Below, piece by piece: positions 35,936 to 45,523 of a stretch of DNA of 64,000 bases. The stretch is from Gillisia mitskevichiae (GTDB lineage: Bacteria > Bacteroidota > Bacteroidia > Flavobacteriales > Flavobacteriaceae): contig NZ_RBLG01000002.1 in NCBI RefSeq assembly GCF_003634585.1, forward strand, positions 1 through 64,000. Direction: 5' to 3'. The notes below the pieces were generated by a model, which made no database searches, was not told the origin of the DNA, and saw only the letters and a list, made by a program, of their open reading frames with translations. Every line of letters starts with the position of its first letter. Position 1 is the first letter of the stretch. Both the position numbers and the translations under genes were made by a program.

Positions 35936-36280
35936 TTAGGACAATAGTTCACTTATTTTTGAGGAAGGCCTTCCAACAACTGCTCTTTCTTCATCTTCCA
36001 CGATAGGCCTTTCAATTAATTTTGGATATTTTGTTAATGCTAACATTATATCCTCACTAGTTAATTCCTTGTTTTTAAATTCCTTCTTCCAGATTTCTTC
36101 ATTTTCTCTCACTAATTCTATTGGGGACATACCAAGTTTTCCTATTAATTCCTCCAATTCGTTCTCGGAGAGAGGAGTTTTTAAATATTCCCTAACATAA
36201 AATTCTTTACCCGAACTTTGAACTAATGCTAATCCTTCTCTAGATTTACTACATCTGGGGTTATGATATACTGTAATCAT
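35936..36280 (-). CDS. arsC: ArsC-family reductase
   Basis: This 114-residue thioredoxin-fold protein has the ArsC signature YHNPRCSKSREGL at residues 5-17, with the single catalytic Cys at residue 10, and LTKYPKLIERPIVEDEERAVVGRP near residues 86-109, the family's Arg-containing P motif (RPIV). This glutaredoxin-dependent type reduces arsenate to arsenite, although many YfgD/Spx-like relatives have other roles. No other arsenic genes (arsR, arsB) are near, so a stress or unknown role is possible. Confidence 0.85.
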   Translation of the reverse strand: MITVYHNPRCSKSREGLALVQSSGKEFYVREYLKTPLSENELEELIGKLGMSPIELVRENEEIWKKEFKNKELTSEDIMLALTKYPKLIERPIVEDEERAVVGRPSSKISELLS

Positions 36281-36338
36281 ATTGTAGGTTTAAAATACAC
36301 AATTATTATTAATTTTTAAAGTATTAGGGGACGTAATA

Positions 36339-37437
36339 TCAATCTTCATGCCGTTGGCCCATCATCATTAAATATGCTTTTAAAAATGGGTCTAGCGCCC
36401 CATCCATAACTGCATCTACATTTCCTGTTTCTTCTGCGGTGCGAACGTCTTTTACTAATTTATAAGGATGCATCACATAATTTCTAATTTGTGATCCCCA
36501 TTCTATTTTCATTTTAGAATCTTCTATTTCTCTTCTTTGCGCCTGTTGCTTTTGAAGTTCAATTTCATACAGCTGACTTTTAAGAAGTTGCATCGCTTTT
36601 GTTTTGTTCTCTAATTGAGAACGAGTTTCTGAGTTTTCTATTACGATCCCGGTAGGAGCATGACGTAATCTTACAGCAGTCTCTACCTTATTCACATTTT
36701 GTCCTCCTGCACCAGAAGAGCGCATAGTCTCCCAAGAGATCTCCGAAGGATTTACATCTATTTCTATACTATCATCCACAAGAGGGTATACATAAACCGA
36801 GGCAAAAGAGGTGTGTCTTTTTGCATTACTATCAAAAGGGGAAATACGTACTAATCTATGCACTCCATTTTCACCTTTTAACCAACCAAAGGCATACTCC
36901 CCTTCAATTTCTATAGTTACAGTTTTAATTCCTGCAGATTCACCACTTTGATAATTGAGCTCTTTAAGTTTAAAACCTTTAGATTCGGCCCAACGTAGGT
37001 ACATTCTCATTAGCATTTCTGCCCAATCGCAACTTTCTGTTCCTCCAGCCCCAGCAGTAATTTGTAGCACGGCGCTTAAACTATCACCTTCATCAGAAAG
37101 CATATTTTTAAACTCAAGATCTTCAATTAACCCCAAAGCTTTTTCAAATCTGTTTTCTACATCCTCAGCACTAGCTTCATCCTCCTTATAGAACTCGTAA
37201 ATAACCTCGAGATCTTCAACAAGTGTTTCACCAGCTAAATAATCGTCCACCCATTTTTTTTCAGCGTTAAGATCACGCATTAGGATTTCTGCTTTTTTCG
37301 GATTGTCCCAGAAATCTGGGGCATATGTTTTCTCCTCTAAATTGGAGATTTCAATCTGTTTGGCATCAACGTCAAAGATACCTCCTTAACGCTACCAGGC
37401 GATCTTTAAGATCTTTTATATGTTCTGTAGTGACCAT
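36339..37437 (-). CDS. prfB: Peptide chain release factor 2 with programmed +1 frameshift
   Basis: RF2 recognises UGA and UAA and releases the peptide. The gene starts with ATG at 37437 and encodes 21 codons up to TAT CTT, then a TGA at 37374-37372 in frame. Skipping one base (CTT TGA C read as CTT GAC) gives a protein of 365 residues, the normal length. An SD-like AGGAGG (37386-37381) lies just before the shift site, as in E. coli prfB. Downstream, the GGQ motif SGAGGQNVNKVET and the codon-recognition SPF motif (RISPFDSNAKRHTSF) are intact. The shift makes RF2 production self-limiting: low RF2 leads to more frameshifting. ORF finders starting at the internal ATG (37280) miss the first 52 residues. 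Confidence 0.95.
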
Positions 37438-37534
37438 ATCTGTTTTTAATTTCAGTAAAAATAGAATTAAACATAGGTTCTTAAAACTATTTTACAATAA
37501 TTTTATAGTTTTAGACAACTTTTAAAATCACTCT

Positions 37535-39928
37535 ATGAAGTTCTTTTTAGCTATTTTCCTGTCCCTTAGTATTTCAAGTGCTTTTTATAGTCAAACCTCA
37601 AAGGAAGAAGAAGATCTTGAGAAATATAAAGGCTTTTTCAACTTTGAATACTCAGAAAAAGAGGATAAGATATTTTTAGAAGTAAAAGATCTGGACACCG
37701 AATTCTTGTATGTGCATTCTCTTACTACTGGAATTGGATCTAATGATGTTGGATTGGATAGAGGGCAAATAGGTAATGAAGCAGTGGTGAAATTTATAAA
37801 GGCAGGAAATAAACTGTTATTAATTCAGCCAAATTTAAAATATAGGGCAATCACGGATAATACCTTAGAGAAGAAAAGTGTAGAAGAAGCATTTGCTACT
37901 TCTGTATTATATGGATTCGAAATTAAAGAGAAAAGAAGAAATAGTTATATAATAGATCTTACTCCTTTAATAATGGAGGATGCACATGGGGTTTCAAGTA
38001 GTTTAAAAAGAGGAAATCATGGGAATTTTAATTTAAATAGATCTAAGAGTGCATTATCTCTGGGTATGACTAAAGCTTTTCCGAACAACGTGGAGTTTGA
38101 AGCGTTATTAACTTTTGATGGAGAAGCAACCAGCCAAACTCTAAGAGAGGTTTTACCAAATAATAATGCGCTTACAGTAACACAACATCACTCTTTTGTA
38201 AAATTACCTGATGATAATTATAAGAAACGGGCTTTTGATCCTAGAAGTGGAGCTATCTATATTTCTTATTCAGATTATTCCACACCAGTTTTTGAACCTA
38301 TAGAAAAACGATATGTGGTAAGACACCGATTAGAAAAAATAGAGCCTAATAAAGAAATTAGTGAAGCTGTAGAGCCTATAGTATATTATCTTGATCCCGG
38401 AACTCCAGAACCGGTAAAATCGGCACTTTTAGACGGAGCTCGTTGGTGGAATGAAGCTTATGAAGCAATAGGTTACAAAAATGCATTTCAGGTTAAGATG
38501 TTGCCTGAGGGTGCAGATCCATTAGATGTTAGGTATAATGTAATACAATGGGTGCATAGGTCTACCAGAGGTTGGAGTTATGGAGCAAGTGTTATAGATC
38601 CTAGAACAGGAGAGATCATTAAAGGACATGTAAGTTTAGGAAGTTTAAGGATTCGGCAGGATTTTCTAATAGCTCAGGCATTATTAAACAAAGCCTTTGC
38701 TGGAAATGATGAAAATCATGAGCAAATGATGGAAATGGCAATTGCGAGAATTAGACAATTATCTGCGCATGAGGTAGGCCATACAATAGGCTTTGCGCAT
38801 AATTTTGCAGCTAGTACAAATAATAATGCTTCGGTTATGGATTACCCTCATCCTCAATTTAAATTGGAGAATGATGAGATCGTTGTATCTGATGCCTACA
38901 GTACCGGGATTGGAGCCTGGGATAAGATCACTGTGAAATATTCTTATGCAGATCTTCCTTCTGAAAAAACAGAAAAACAATTTTTGAATTCTGTGCTAGC
39001 TGAAGCTAAAGGATTACGATTTATAACAGATAGTGATGCTAGGGCTTCCGGAGGAGCAAATGCGTTTGGTCATTTATGGGATAATGGAAGTTCGGCTTCC
39101 GAAGGTTTAAAAGAACTATTAGAAATAAGAAAGAAAGCAATTTCAAATTTTTCTGTAGATAATATAAGAACTGGCGAATCATATTCCGTTTTAGAAGATG
39201 TTTTTGTGCCCTTATATTTTCTTCATAGATATCAAACTGAAGCGGTTGCCAAGCTTATTGGAGGTTTAGATTATTCGTACGCAGTAAAAGGTGATGATCG
39301 CAACATAGTTCAAACAATATCAGCTGAAGATCAAAAAGAAGCGCTTTCTATATATTTAAAAACACTAGATGCTGAAGCTTTAGCTATACCTAAAGATAAG
39401 CTGAAATTATTTCCACCTAGGGCTTATGGATATGCAAGGAGCAGGGAATCCTTTAAAAGCAATACAGGAGTTGCATTCGATGCCTTAGGAGCTGCAGGGA
39501 CTGCCAGTGATCTTAGTTTAGATTATTTACTACATCCAGAACGAGCGGCAAGGTTAATTCAGCAAAAAGCTTTAGATAATTCCAACCTAGGCTTAAATGA
39601 GATCTTAGAAGAATTAATTAATGCTACCCTTAAAAAGTCTTTTAAAGACTCATATTTGCAACAAGTTCAAAACACTATAAATTATAATGTATTACAGCAT
39701 CTATTTAATTTGTCTGTAAACAATAGGTCTATAGCACAAGTGAAGGCTGTTAGCAACTCAGCAATTAATTCTTTGCATTCTTGGCTAAGATCTAATACCA
39801 ATAATGAAGTGTTTAATCAACAACTTTTATTGGAAATAGATCGGTTTAAAAAAGATCCAGATCTATTTAAACCGAAAATGCAAGCCCCAAAAATTCCCGA
39901 TGGTTCACCAATAGGAAGTTATAATTAG
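37535..39928 (+). CDS. Secreted zinc-dependent metalloprotease (DUF5117/DUF5118 type)
   Basis: This 797-residue protein has a signal peptide (residues 1-20, ending FYSQ). Its N-terminal part has FFNFEYSEKEDKIFLEV and further strands matching the DUF5118/DUF5117 regions. The zinc site is LSAHEVGHTIGFAHN, an HExxHxxGxxH motif around residue 410, followed later by the met-turn-like SVMDYPHP. This makes it a metzincin-like peptidase, probably periplasmic or on the cell surface. It is followed 38 bases later by the threonine aldolase gene, which may be co-transcribed. Confidence 0.9.
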   Translation: MKFFLAIFLSLSISSAFYSQTSKEEEDLEKYKGFFNFEYSEKEDKIFLEVKDLDTEFLYVHSLTTGIGSNDVGLDRGQIGNEAVVKFIKAGNKLLLIQPNLKYRAITDNTLEKKSVEEAFATSVLYGFEIKEKRRNSYIIDLTPLIMEDAHGVSSSLKRGNHGNFNLNRSKSALSLGMTKAFPNNVEFEALLTFDGEATSQTLREVLPNNNALTVTQHHSFVKLPDDNYKKRAFDPRSGAIYISYSDYSTPVFEPIEKRYVVRHRLEKIEPNKEISEAVEPIVYYLDPGTPEPVKSALLDGARWWNEAYEAIGYKNAFQVKMLPEGADPLDVRYNVIQWVHRSTRGWSYGASVIDPRTGEIIKGHVSLGSLRIRQDFLIAQALLNKAFAGNDENHEQMMEMAIARIRQLSAHEVGHTIGFAHNFAASTNNNASVMDYPHPQFKLENDEIVVSDAYSTGIGAWDKITVKYSYADLPSEKTEKQFLNSVLAEAKGLRFITDSDARASGGANAFGHLWDNGSSASEGLKELLEIRKKAISNFSVDNIRTGESYSVLEDVFVPLYFLHRYQTEAVAKLIGGLDYSYAVKGDDRNIVQTISAEDQKEALSIYLKTLDAEALAIPKDKLKLFPPRAYGYARSRESFKSNTGVAFDALGAAGTASDLSLDYLLHPERAARLIQQKALDNSNLGLNEILEELINATLKKSFKDSYLQQVQNTINYNVLQHLFNLSVNNRSIAQVKAVSNSAINSLHSWLRSNTNNEVFNQQLLLEIDRFKKDPDLFKPKMQAPKIPDGSPIGSYN

Positions 39929-39966
39929 CAGAAATAGAATTAATAAAATATTCAGAAAAATAATAT

Positions 39967-40995
39967 ATGAAGGAAATAGATTTACGTAGCGATACTGTTA
40001 CTCGTCCAACAAAAGAAATGTTACAAGCTATTATCTCAGCAAAAGTAGGAGACGACGTTTATAAAGAAGATCCATCTGTAAATGAATTGGAGAAGAAGTT
40101 AGCCGATATGTTTGGTATGGATGAAGCATTGTTTTTTCCAACAGGAAGTATGGCAAATCAGGCGGCAATAAAATTACACACTCAACCTGCCGAGCAATTA
40201 ATATGCGATAAATGGGCACATGTTTTCAATTATGAAGGAGGAGGAGTTTCCTTTAACAGCGGAGTTTCCTGTAAACTTGTAGATGGAGACAGAGGAATGA
40301 TCACTGCAGCACAAGTAGAAGAGAATATAAATCCGCCAGATTTTTATCATAGTCCGTTAACAAGTTTAGTATGCTTAGAAAACACAACCAACAAAGGTGG
40401 AGGTGCTTGTTATGATCTGGAAGAGATAAAAAAGATTCGAAAGGTTTGTAATTCGCACGGTTTAGGTTTGCATTTAGATGGAGCTAGGTTATTTAATGCT
40501 TTGGTTGCTAAGGGAGAGTCTCCTAAGGAATACGGCAAATTGTTTGATACTATTTCTGTTTGTCTTTCTAAAGGTTTAGGAACGCCAATGGGCTCTGTTC
40601 TAATTGGGAATTCAGACCTTATGAAAAATGCTATTAGAGTTAGAAAGGTCCTTGGTGGTGGTATGAGACAAGTTGGTTTTATGGCAGCGGCAGGAATATA
40701 TGCCTTAGATAATCATGTGGAAAGACTTTCTGAAGATCATAAACGTGCAAAGGAAATAGGAAATACCTTAGCTGGCTTAACTTATATTTTAAAAGTAGAA
40801 TCTATTGAAACCAATATTGCTATTTTCTACTTAAAAGATGCTTCTAATGAGGAGAGTTTTATGAAACAGCTTCAGAAAGAAAACATTAGAATTAGTAATA
40901 TGGGGCAAGGAAAGCTTAGAATTGTTACTCATTTAGATTATACAGAAGAACAACATCAGAAATTTCTACAAGTTCTTAAGGGAATTCAATTTTAA
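39967..40995 (+). CDS. ltaE: Low-specificity threonine aldolase
   Basis: This 342-residue PLP enzyme cleaves L-threonine (and allo-threonine) to glycine and acetaldehyde. It starts IDLRSDTVTRPTKEM, the classical opening of the family. The cofactor lysine is in SVCLSKGLGTPMGS near residue 203, preceded by GLHLDGARLFNA. The length is typical for LtaE. The PLP it requires is supplied by the pdxH operon. Confidence 0.92.
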   Translation: MKEIDLRSDTVTRPTKEMLQAIISAKVGDDVYKEDPSVNELEKKLADMFGMDEALFFPTGSMANQAAIKLHTQPAEQLICDKWAHVFNYEGGGVSFNSGVSCKLVDGDRGMITAAQVEENINPPDFYHSPLTSLVCLENTTNKGGGACYDLEEIKKIRKVCNSHGLGLHLDGARLFNALVAKGESPKEYGKLFDTISVCLSKGLGTPMGSVLIGNSDLMKNAIRVRKVLGGGMRQVGFMAAAGIYALDNHVERLSEDHKRAKEIGNTLAGLTYILKVESIETNIAIFYLKDASNEESFMKQLQKENIRISNMGQGKLRIVTHLDYTEEQHQKFLQVLKGIQF

Positions 40996-41088
40996 TACGG
41001 TCAAAGCTTAACAGAAGATTATAAAAATTGAGGAGGTGTAAACCTTTTAAATTCTATATTTTTCGCAACAATTAAAATTAACGAGAAA

Positions 41089-41604
41089 ATGAAGAATTTA
41101 ATACCAAGGCAAGAAGTTCCTGAACTTATAGTAGATACAGTAAATGGAATGACATGGAATCTTCGTGACCAACAACCTAAGAATTTTACTTTGGTTGTTT
41201 TTTATAGAGGTTTACATTGTCCAGTTTGTAAATCCTACTTAGAAGAATTGAACTCTAAAATAGATCAATTTAGAGATAAGGGTGTAAATGTTATATGTAT
41301 AAGTGCCAATACAAGATCTCTGGCAGAGGAAACTACCACTATGTGGGATATTGATAAGTTAACTGTTGGTTTTGATTTTTCTATTGAAAATGCACGAAAT
41401 TGGGATCTTTTTGTTTCTGAAGGGATTAGCGATAAAGAACCAGATGTGTTTTTTGAGCCTGGTTTATTTTTAATAAGACCAGACAGAACACTTTATGCAG
41501 CATCCATACAAAGTATGCCATTTGCAAGACCAAAATTTGACGATCTACTTAAGTCAATTTCATTTGTCTTAAATGAAGAATATCCAGCTAGGGGAGAAGC
41601 ATAG
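41089..41604 (+). CDS. Peroxiredoxin-like AhpC/TSA family protein
   Basis: This 171-residue protein has a thioredoxin fold with the motif FYRGLHCPVCKSYLEELN around residues 39-56, giving a CxxC pair like the peroxiredoxin-like (rather than 2-Cys AhpC) branch. Its start (PRQEVPELIVDTVNGMTWNL) lacks a signal peptide, so it is cytoplasmic. It probably reduces peroxides using thioredoxin, but activity is not proven. The gene stands alone; a strong terminator is 23 bases after the stop. Confidence 0.85.
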   Translation: MKNLIPRQEVPELIVDTVNGMTWNLRDQQPKNFTLVVFYRGLHCPVCKSYLEELNSKIDQFRDKGVNVICISANTRSLAEETTTMWDIDKLTVGFDFSIENARNWDLFVSEGISDKEPDVFFEPGLFLIRPDRTLYAASIQSMPFARPKFDDLLKSISFVLNEEYPARGEA

Positions 41605-41626
41605 TCATATTTTAGTGAAAATTTAA

Positions 41627-41668
41627 AAAATGAGCCAAATGAAAATAATATTTCATTTGGCTCATTTT
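41627..41668 (+). terminator. Terminator after the peroxiredoxin-like gene
   Basis: An 18-bp perfect stem, AAAATGAGCCAAATGAAA (41627-41644) with TTTCATTTGGCTCATTTT (41651-41668), has a six-base loop and follows the gene by 22 bases. Confidence 0.93.
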
Positions 41669-41680
41669 GCATTAATGAAA

Positions 41681-41706
41681 AAAGGATTCCTAGAAGCCTT
41701 TTTATT
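41681..41706 (-). terminator. Terminator of the YbaB gene
   Basis: On the minus strand AAAAAGG-C-TTC pairs with GAA-T-CCTTTTT around a TAG loop, with one mismatch, followed by T. It overlaps the last bases of the YbaB stop region. Confidence 0.6.
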
Positions 41707-42028
41707 ATTTAAACATATCTAAACCAGGTATATCTGGCATTCCATCCTTAGCTACAGCAGCAAGTTCAGCTTCATTGATGCCTGTAGCTTTAGTTATTGC
41801 TTTATTTAAAGTTAATACCAAGTAATCTTCTAATTGCTCCTTATCTTCTAATAGCTCATCTGCGATAGAAATGTTCTTAATTTCATTCGTTGCAGTAACA
41901 GTTACTTTTAAAAGGCCATCGCTAGATTGCTCATCTATTAATACGGTTTTAAGACGTTCTTTAGTAGCTTCAACTTTTTCTTGGGTTTCTTTGATTTTAC
42001 TCATCATCCCCATCATATCTCCAAACAT
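41705..42028 (-). CDS. ybaB: YbaB/EbfC nucleoid-associated protein
   Basis: This 107-residue protein is a small DNA-binding dimer that coats the nucleoid. The start is taken as the ATG at 42028 ([18 protein letters not shown]), which matches the family N-terminus; an upstream ATG at 42058 would add ten unlikely residues. The core strand [28 protein letters not shown] is typical, although the conserved G-M-K motif is degenerate. It lies alone and divergent from the peptidase gene. Confidence 0.9.
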   Translation of the reverse strand: MFGDMMGMMSKIKETQEKVEATKERLKTVLIDEQSSDGLLKVTVTATNEIKNISIADELLEDKEQLEDYLVLTLNKAITKATGINEAELAAVAKDGMPDIPGLDMFK

Positions 42029-42092
42029 GGTTTTTGTTTTATAAATTATTAAGTACAAATTTATTAATTTACAATATCATATAACACTAAAA

Positions 42093-44231
42093 ATGAAAAG
42101 ACTCATACTTTTTTTAATAGGATGCCTTACCTTTGTAAATACAAATGTAATAGCACAAAATCACCCTATATTGAAAACTAAAATTTATCCTCCAAAGGCT
42201 AAAAAGATTGCCAAAGAATTAAAAGCTCATAATGATGTAAGGATTGACGATTACTACTGGCTGAACGATAGAGAGAACCCGGAAGTTATCAAATACCTTG
42301 ATCAGGAAAATGAATATAATGAGCAAATGACTGCACATACCAAGCAGTTTCAGGCAGATCTTTTTGATGAAATGAAAGCTAGGATAAAAGAGGATGATTC
42401 GTCTGTTCCCTATAAGTTAAATGGTTATTGGTACTTAACCAGATTTGAAAAAGGGAAAGATTACCCAATATATTCCAGAAAAAAAGAAAGCTTAGATGCT
42501 CCCGAGGAAATCTTGTTTGATGTAAATGAGATGGCCGAAGGGCATGAATATTACAGTTTAGGTGGTTTGAATGTGAGTTCAGATAACAAACTAATGGCTT
42601 TTGGAGTAGATACTGTAAGTAGGAGAAAGTATACAATTCAGGTTAAAAATCTTGAAACCGGGGAAATCCTAAAAGAAAAAATAAAAACAACTACTGGTGG
42701 GTCTACTTGGGCAAACGATAATAAAACACTTTTCTATACCAAAAAAGACGATAAGACGCTACGTTCCAACCAAATTTATAAACATGTATTAGGAACAAGT
42801 ACTAAGGAGGATCAATTAGTTTTTGAGGAAGAAGATGAAACTTATAATACCTACATCTACAAATCTAAATCCAAAAAATATTTGGTAATTGGATGTCACA
42901 GTACCTTAACGAGTGAATTTAGAATTTTAGAGGCAGATAATCCTAATGGAGAATTTAGAATAGTACAAGCTAGAGAAAGAGGCCTAGAGTATGGGCTTAC
43001 GCATTTCGAAGATTCATTTTATATCCTTACTAATAAAGACGGGGCAACTAATTTTAAATTGATGAAAACTCCGGTAGATAATACCGGGCAAGAGAATTGG
43101 GTTGAGGTGATCCCACATAGAGATGATTATTTATTGGAGGATATAGATATTTTTGAACACTACCTTGTTATTAGTGAAAGAAATGAAGGCTTGAATAAAA
43201 TTAAGATCACTAAATGGCATTCAGATGAAAGCTATTATTTACCCTTCGATAATGAAACATATACTGCTTATACCAGTATTAATCCAGATTTCGACACAGA
43301 TATCTTAAGGTATACTTACAATTCCTTAAACAATCCAACTGCGGTTATAGATTTTAACATGGCTACTAAAGAGAAAGTAGTGCTAAAGGAACAAGAAGTA
43401 ATAGGAGGGGAATTCAAAAAAGAGAATTATACAACAGAGCGTATTTGGGCCACTTCCGAAGATGGAACGAAAATCCCTATTTCCCTTGTTTATAGGAAAG
43501 ATCTTAAAAAAGATGGTGCTAACCCTTTATTACAATATGCTTATGGTTCTTATGGTTCTACAATAGATCCTTATTTTTCTAGCGTAAGGTTGAGTTTGCT
43601 GGACAGAGGCTTTATATATGCTATTGCACATATTAGAGGAGGAGAATATCTGGGAAGAGCTTGGTATGAAGATGGCAAGTTGTTAAGGAAGATGAATACT
43701 TTCACAGATTTTATAGATGTTTCAAAATATTTAATAGATCAAAAATATACTTCAGCAGAACATTTATATGCCATGGGTGGTTCTGCAGGTGGTTTATTGA
43801 TGGGAGCTGTAGTGAATATAGCTCCAGAACTATACAATGGGATCATAGCTGCGGTTCCTTTTGTAGATGTGGTAACAACAATGTTGGATGATTCTATTCC
43901 TCTTACAACAGGCGAGTATGATGAATGGGGAAACCCTAATGAAGAAAAATATTATAAGTATATGCTCTCTTATTCTCCATATGATAATGTTACTAAGCAC
44001 AATTACCCTAACATGTTAATTACAACTGGGTTACATGATTCTCAGGTACAATATTGGGAGCCTGCTAAATGGGTTGCTAGATTGAGAGAATTAAAAACAG
44101 ATGATAATAAGTTGCTATTTCATATAAATATGGATGCAGGTCATGGTGGTGCATCTGGAAGATTTGAAGCCTTAAAAGAAGTAGCTGAAGAGTATGCCTT
44201 TTTACTGGACTTGGAAGGAATTACCGAGTAA
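42093..44231 (+). CDS. ptrB: Prolyl oligopeptidase-family S9 peptidase (oligopeptidase B-like)
   Basis: This 712-residue protein has a possible signal peptide (residues 1-21, ending VIAQN), a seven-bladed propeller and a C-terminal alpha/beta-hydrolase domain. The nucleophile motif is [10 protein letters not shown] near residue 563; the triad is completed by Asp in TTGLHDSQV and His in [27 protein letters not shown] matches the oligopeptidase B (S9A) signature, so it cleaves short peptides after basic residues by family precedent. It may be periplasmic. The downstream gene starts 102 bases later. Confidence 0.92.
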   Translation: MKRLILFLIGCLTFVNTNVIAQNHPILKTKIYPPKAKKIAKELKAHNDVRIDDYYWLNDRENPEVIKYLDQENEYNEQMTAHTKQFQADLFDEMKARIKEDDSSVPYKLNGYWYLTRFEKGKDYPIYSRKKESLDAPEEILFDVNEMAEGHEYYSLGGLNVSSDNKLMAFGVDTVSRRKYTIQVKNLETGEILKEKIKTTTGGSTWANDNKTLFYTKKDDKTLRSNQIYKHVLGTSTKEDQLVFEEEDETYNTYIYKSKSKKYLVIGCHSTLTSEFRILEADNPNGEFRIVQARERGLEYGLTHFEDSFYILTNKDGATNFKLMKTPVDNTGQENWVEVIPHRDDYLLEDIDIFEHYLVISERNEGLNKIKITKWHSDESYYLPFDNETYTAYTSINPDFDTDILRYTYNSLNNPTAVIDFNMATKEKVVLKEQEVIGGEFKKENYTTERIWATSEDGTKIPISLVYRKDLKKDGANPLLQYAYGSYGSTIDPYFSSVRLSLLDRGFIYAIAHIRGGEYLGRAWYEDGKLLRKMNTFTDFIDVSKYLIDQKYTSAEHLYAMGGSAGGLLMGAVVNIAPELYNGIIAAVPFVDVVTTMLDDSIPLTTGEYDEWGNPNEEKYYKYMLSYSPYDNVTKHNYPNMLITTGLHDSQVQYWEPAKWVARLRELKTDDNKLLFHINMDAGHGGASGRFEALKEVAEEYAFLLDLEGITE

Positions 44232-44246
44232 TTGAAAAATTTGCCT

Positions 44247-44254
44247 TAAATTTG
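44247..44254 (+). promoter_or_regulatory. Candidate -7 element of the cysteine-synthase-like gene
   Basis: TAAATTTG matches TAnnTTTG. It is 79 bases before the ATG at 44333, leaving a long leader. No properly spaced TTG is seen. Confidence 0.45.
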
Positions 44255-44332
44255 GGCGTTTTTTGGATTAAGATTGTTTTAACATTTATAAATAAATTTT
44301 TAATCCCTAAATTGGTTAAAGAATTTCATTTT

Positions 44333-45373
44333 ATGGTAGAAAAGAAAAAGGTATACAATAATATATTGCAATTAATAGGAGATACTCCTTTAGTTCGATT
44401 GAATTCCATTACCAAAAATTTTAGTGGAGATTTTTATGCGAAAATTGAAGCTTTTAACCCTGGACACTCTTCTAAGGATAGAATAGCTTTATTTATTATT
44501 GAAGAGGCAGAACGAAAAGGAATATTAAAACCTGGTGATACTATTATTGAAACTACCTCTGGAAATACTGGATTTAGTATTGCAATGGTAAGTATTATTA
44601 AAGGCTATAAGTGCATTTTGGCAGTAAGTTCTAAATCTTCTGCAGATAAAATAGACATGCTTAAAACCATGGGAGCAAAGGTATATGTTTGCCCAGCTCA
44701 CGTTCCAGCAGACGATCCTCGTTCTTATTATGAGGTTGCTAAAAGATTACATGAGGAAAATGAAGGTTCGGTATACATCAACCAATATTTTAATGAACTG
44801 AATATTGAAGCTCATTATAATTCTACAGGTCCTGAGATCTGGGAACAAACAGAAGGAAAATTAACTCATTTAATAGCTTGTAGTGGAACTGGAGGAACAA
44901 TTTCTGGAACTGCAAGATTTTTGAAAGAACAAAACCCTAATATTCGTGTTATTGGAATAGATGCATTTGGATCTGTTTTAAAGAAATATCATGAGACTCG
45001 AGCATTTGATAAAGATGAAATATATCCTTACAGAATTGAAGGTTTGGGTAAAAATCTTATACCTTCCGCAACAGATTTCGATATTATTGACGAATTTATT
45101 AAGGTGACCGATGAAGATAGTGCTCATACAGCAAGAGAGCTAGCCAGAACAGAAGGAATGTTTCTTGGATATACCAGTGGAGCTGCAATGCAAGGAATTA
45201 AACAATTACAGGAACTAGGAGAATTTGATGAAAATAGTAAAGTAGTTGTTATTTTTCCAGATCACGGTTCTAGATATATGAGTAAAATATATAGTGATGA
45301 ATGGATGGAGGCTCAGGGCTTTTTTGATTCTAAAAGAGAAGTAGAATCGCAGTCAATTGAATTTATAAAATAA
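44333..45373 (+). CDS. PLP-dependent cysteine synthase-family enzyme, candidate cysteate synthase
   Basis: This 346-residue fold-type II PLP enzyme begins [17 protein letters not shown] at about residue 6. The cofactor lysine is in [14 protein letters not shown] near residue 45, the phosphate loop in [10 protein letters not shown] and the C-terminal [14 protein letters not shown] is also typical. The motif GHSSKDR differs from the usual PGGSVKDR of CysK/CysM. ATG 44333 is chosen; the reading frame upstream is open but has no SD-like site. The neighbour is an AONS/SPT-like acyltransferase. In capnine/sulfonolipid synthesis a cysteine-synthase-like enzyme makes L-cysteate and an AONS-type enzyme condenses it with an acyl thioester, so this pair fits that pathway. 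It may instead be a cystathionine or cysteine synthase. Confidence 0.85.
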   Translation: MVEKKKVYNNILQLIGDTPLVRLNSITKNFSGDFYAKIEAFNPGHSSKDRIALFIIEEAERKGILKPGDTIIETTSGNTGFSIAMVSIIKGYKCILAVSSKSSADKIDMLKTMGAKVYVCPAHVPADDPRSYYEVAKRLHEENEGSVYINQYFNELNIEAHYNSTGPEIWEQTEGKLTHLIACSGTGGTISGTARFLKEQNPNIRVIGIDAFGSVLKKYHETRAFDKDEIYPYRIEGLGKNLIPSATDFDIIDEFIKVTDEDSAHTARELARTEGMFLGYTSGAAMQGIKQLQELGEFDENSKVVVIFPDHGSRYMSKIYSDEWMEAQGFFDSKREVESQSIEFIK

Positions 45374-45405
45374 GGATGCAACTTTAATAACATATTAAAC
45401 TTACT

Positions 45406-45430
45406 AGCATCCTTCTTATAGGATGCTTTT
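45406..45430 (+). terminator. Short terminator between the two PLP genes
   Basis: A 7-bp stem, AGCATCC (45406-45412) and GGATGCT (45421-45427), is followed by three T. It is weak, so read-through to the next gene is possible. Confidence 0.6.
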
Positions 45431-45468
45431 AGGTTATAATAGTTGGTCTAAGTTGTTAAATATAATTA

Positions 45469-45500
45469 TTGTAAAATTGAGTTGTATTTGAGTACTTTTG
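45469..45500 (+). promoter_or_regulatory. Complete promoter of the acyltransferase gene
   Basis: TTG (45469-45471), 21 bases, then TACTTTTG (45493-45500) matches both consensus elements at the standard spacing, 24 bases before the ATG at 45524. The gene therefore has its own promoter, separate from the upstream PLP gene. Confidence 0.75.
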
Positions 45501-45523
45501 CAACTTGTAAATAAAAAAAATCT

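Noticed and set aside
44252-44332. Upstream extension of the cysteine-synthase-like protein by 27 residues
   Set aside because: The extension is hydrophobic and contains a non-ATG start overlapping a TAAATTTG promoter element; the family starts at the later ATG at 44333.
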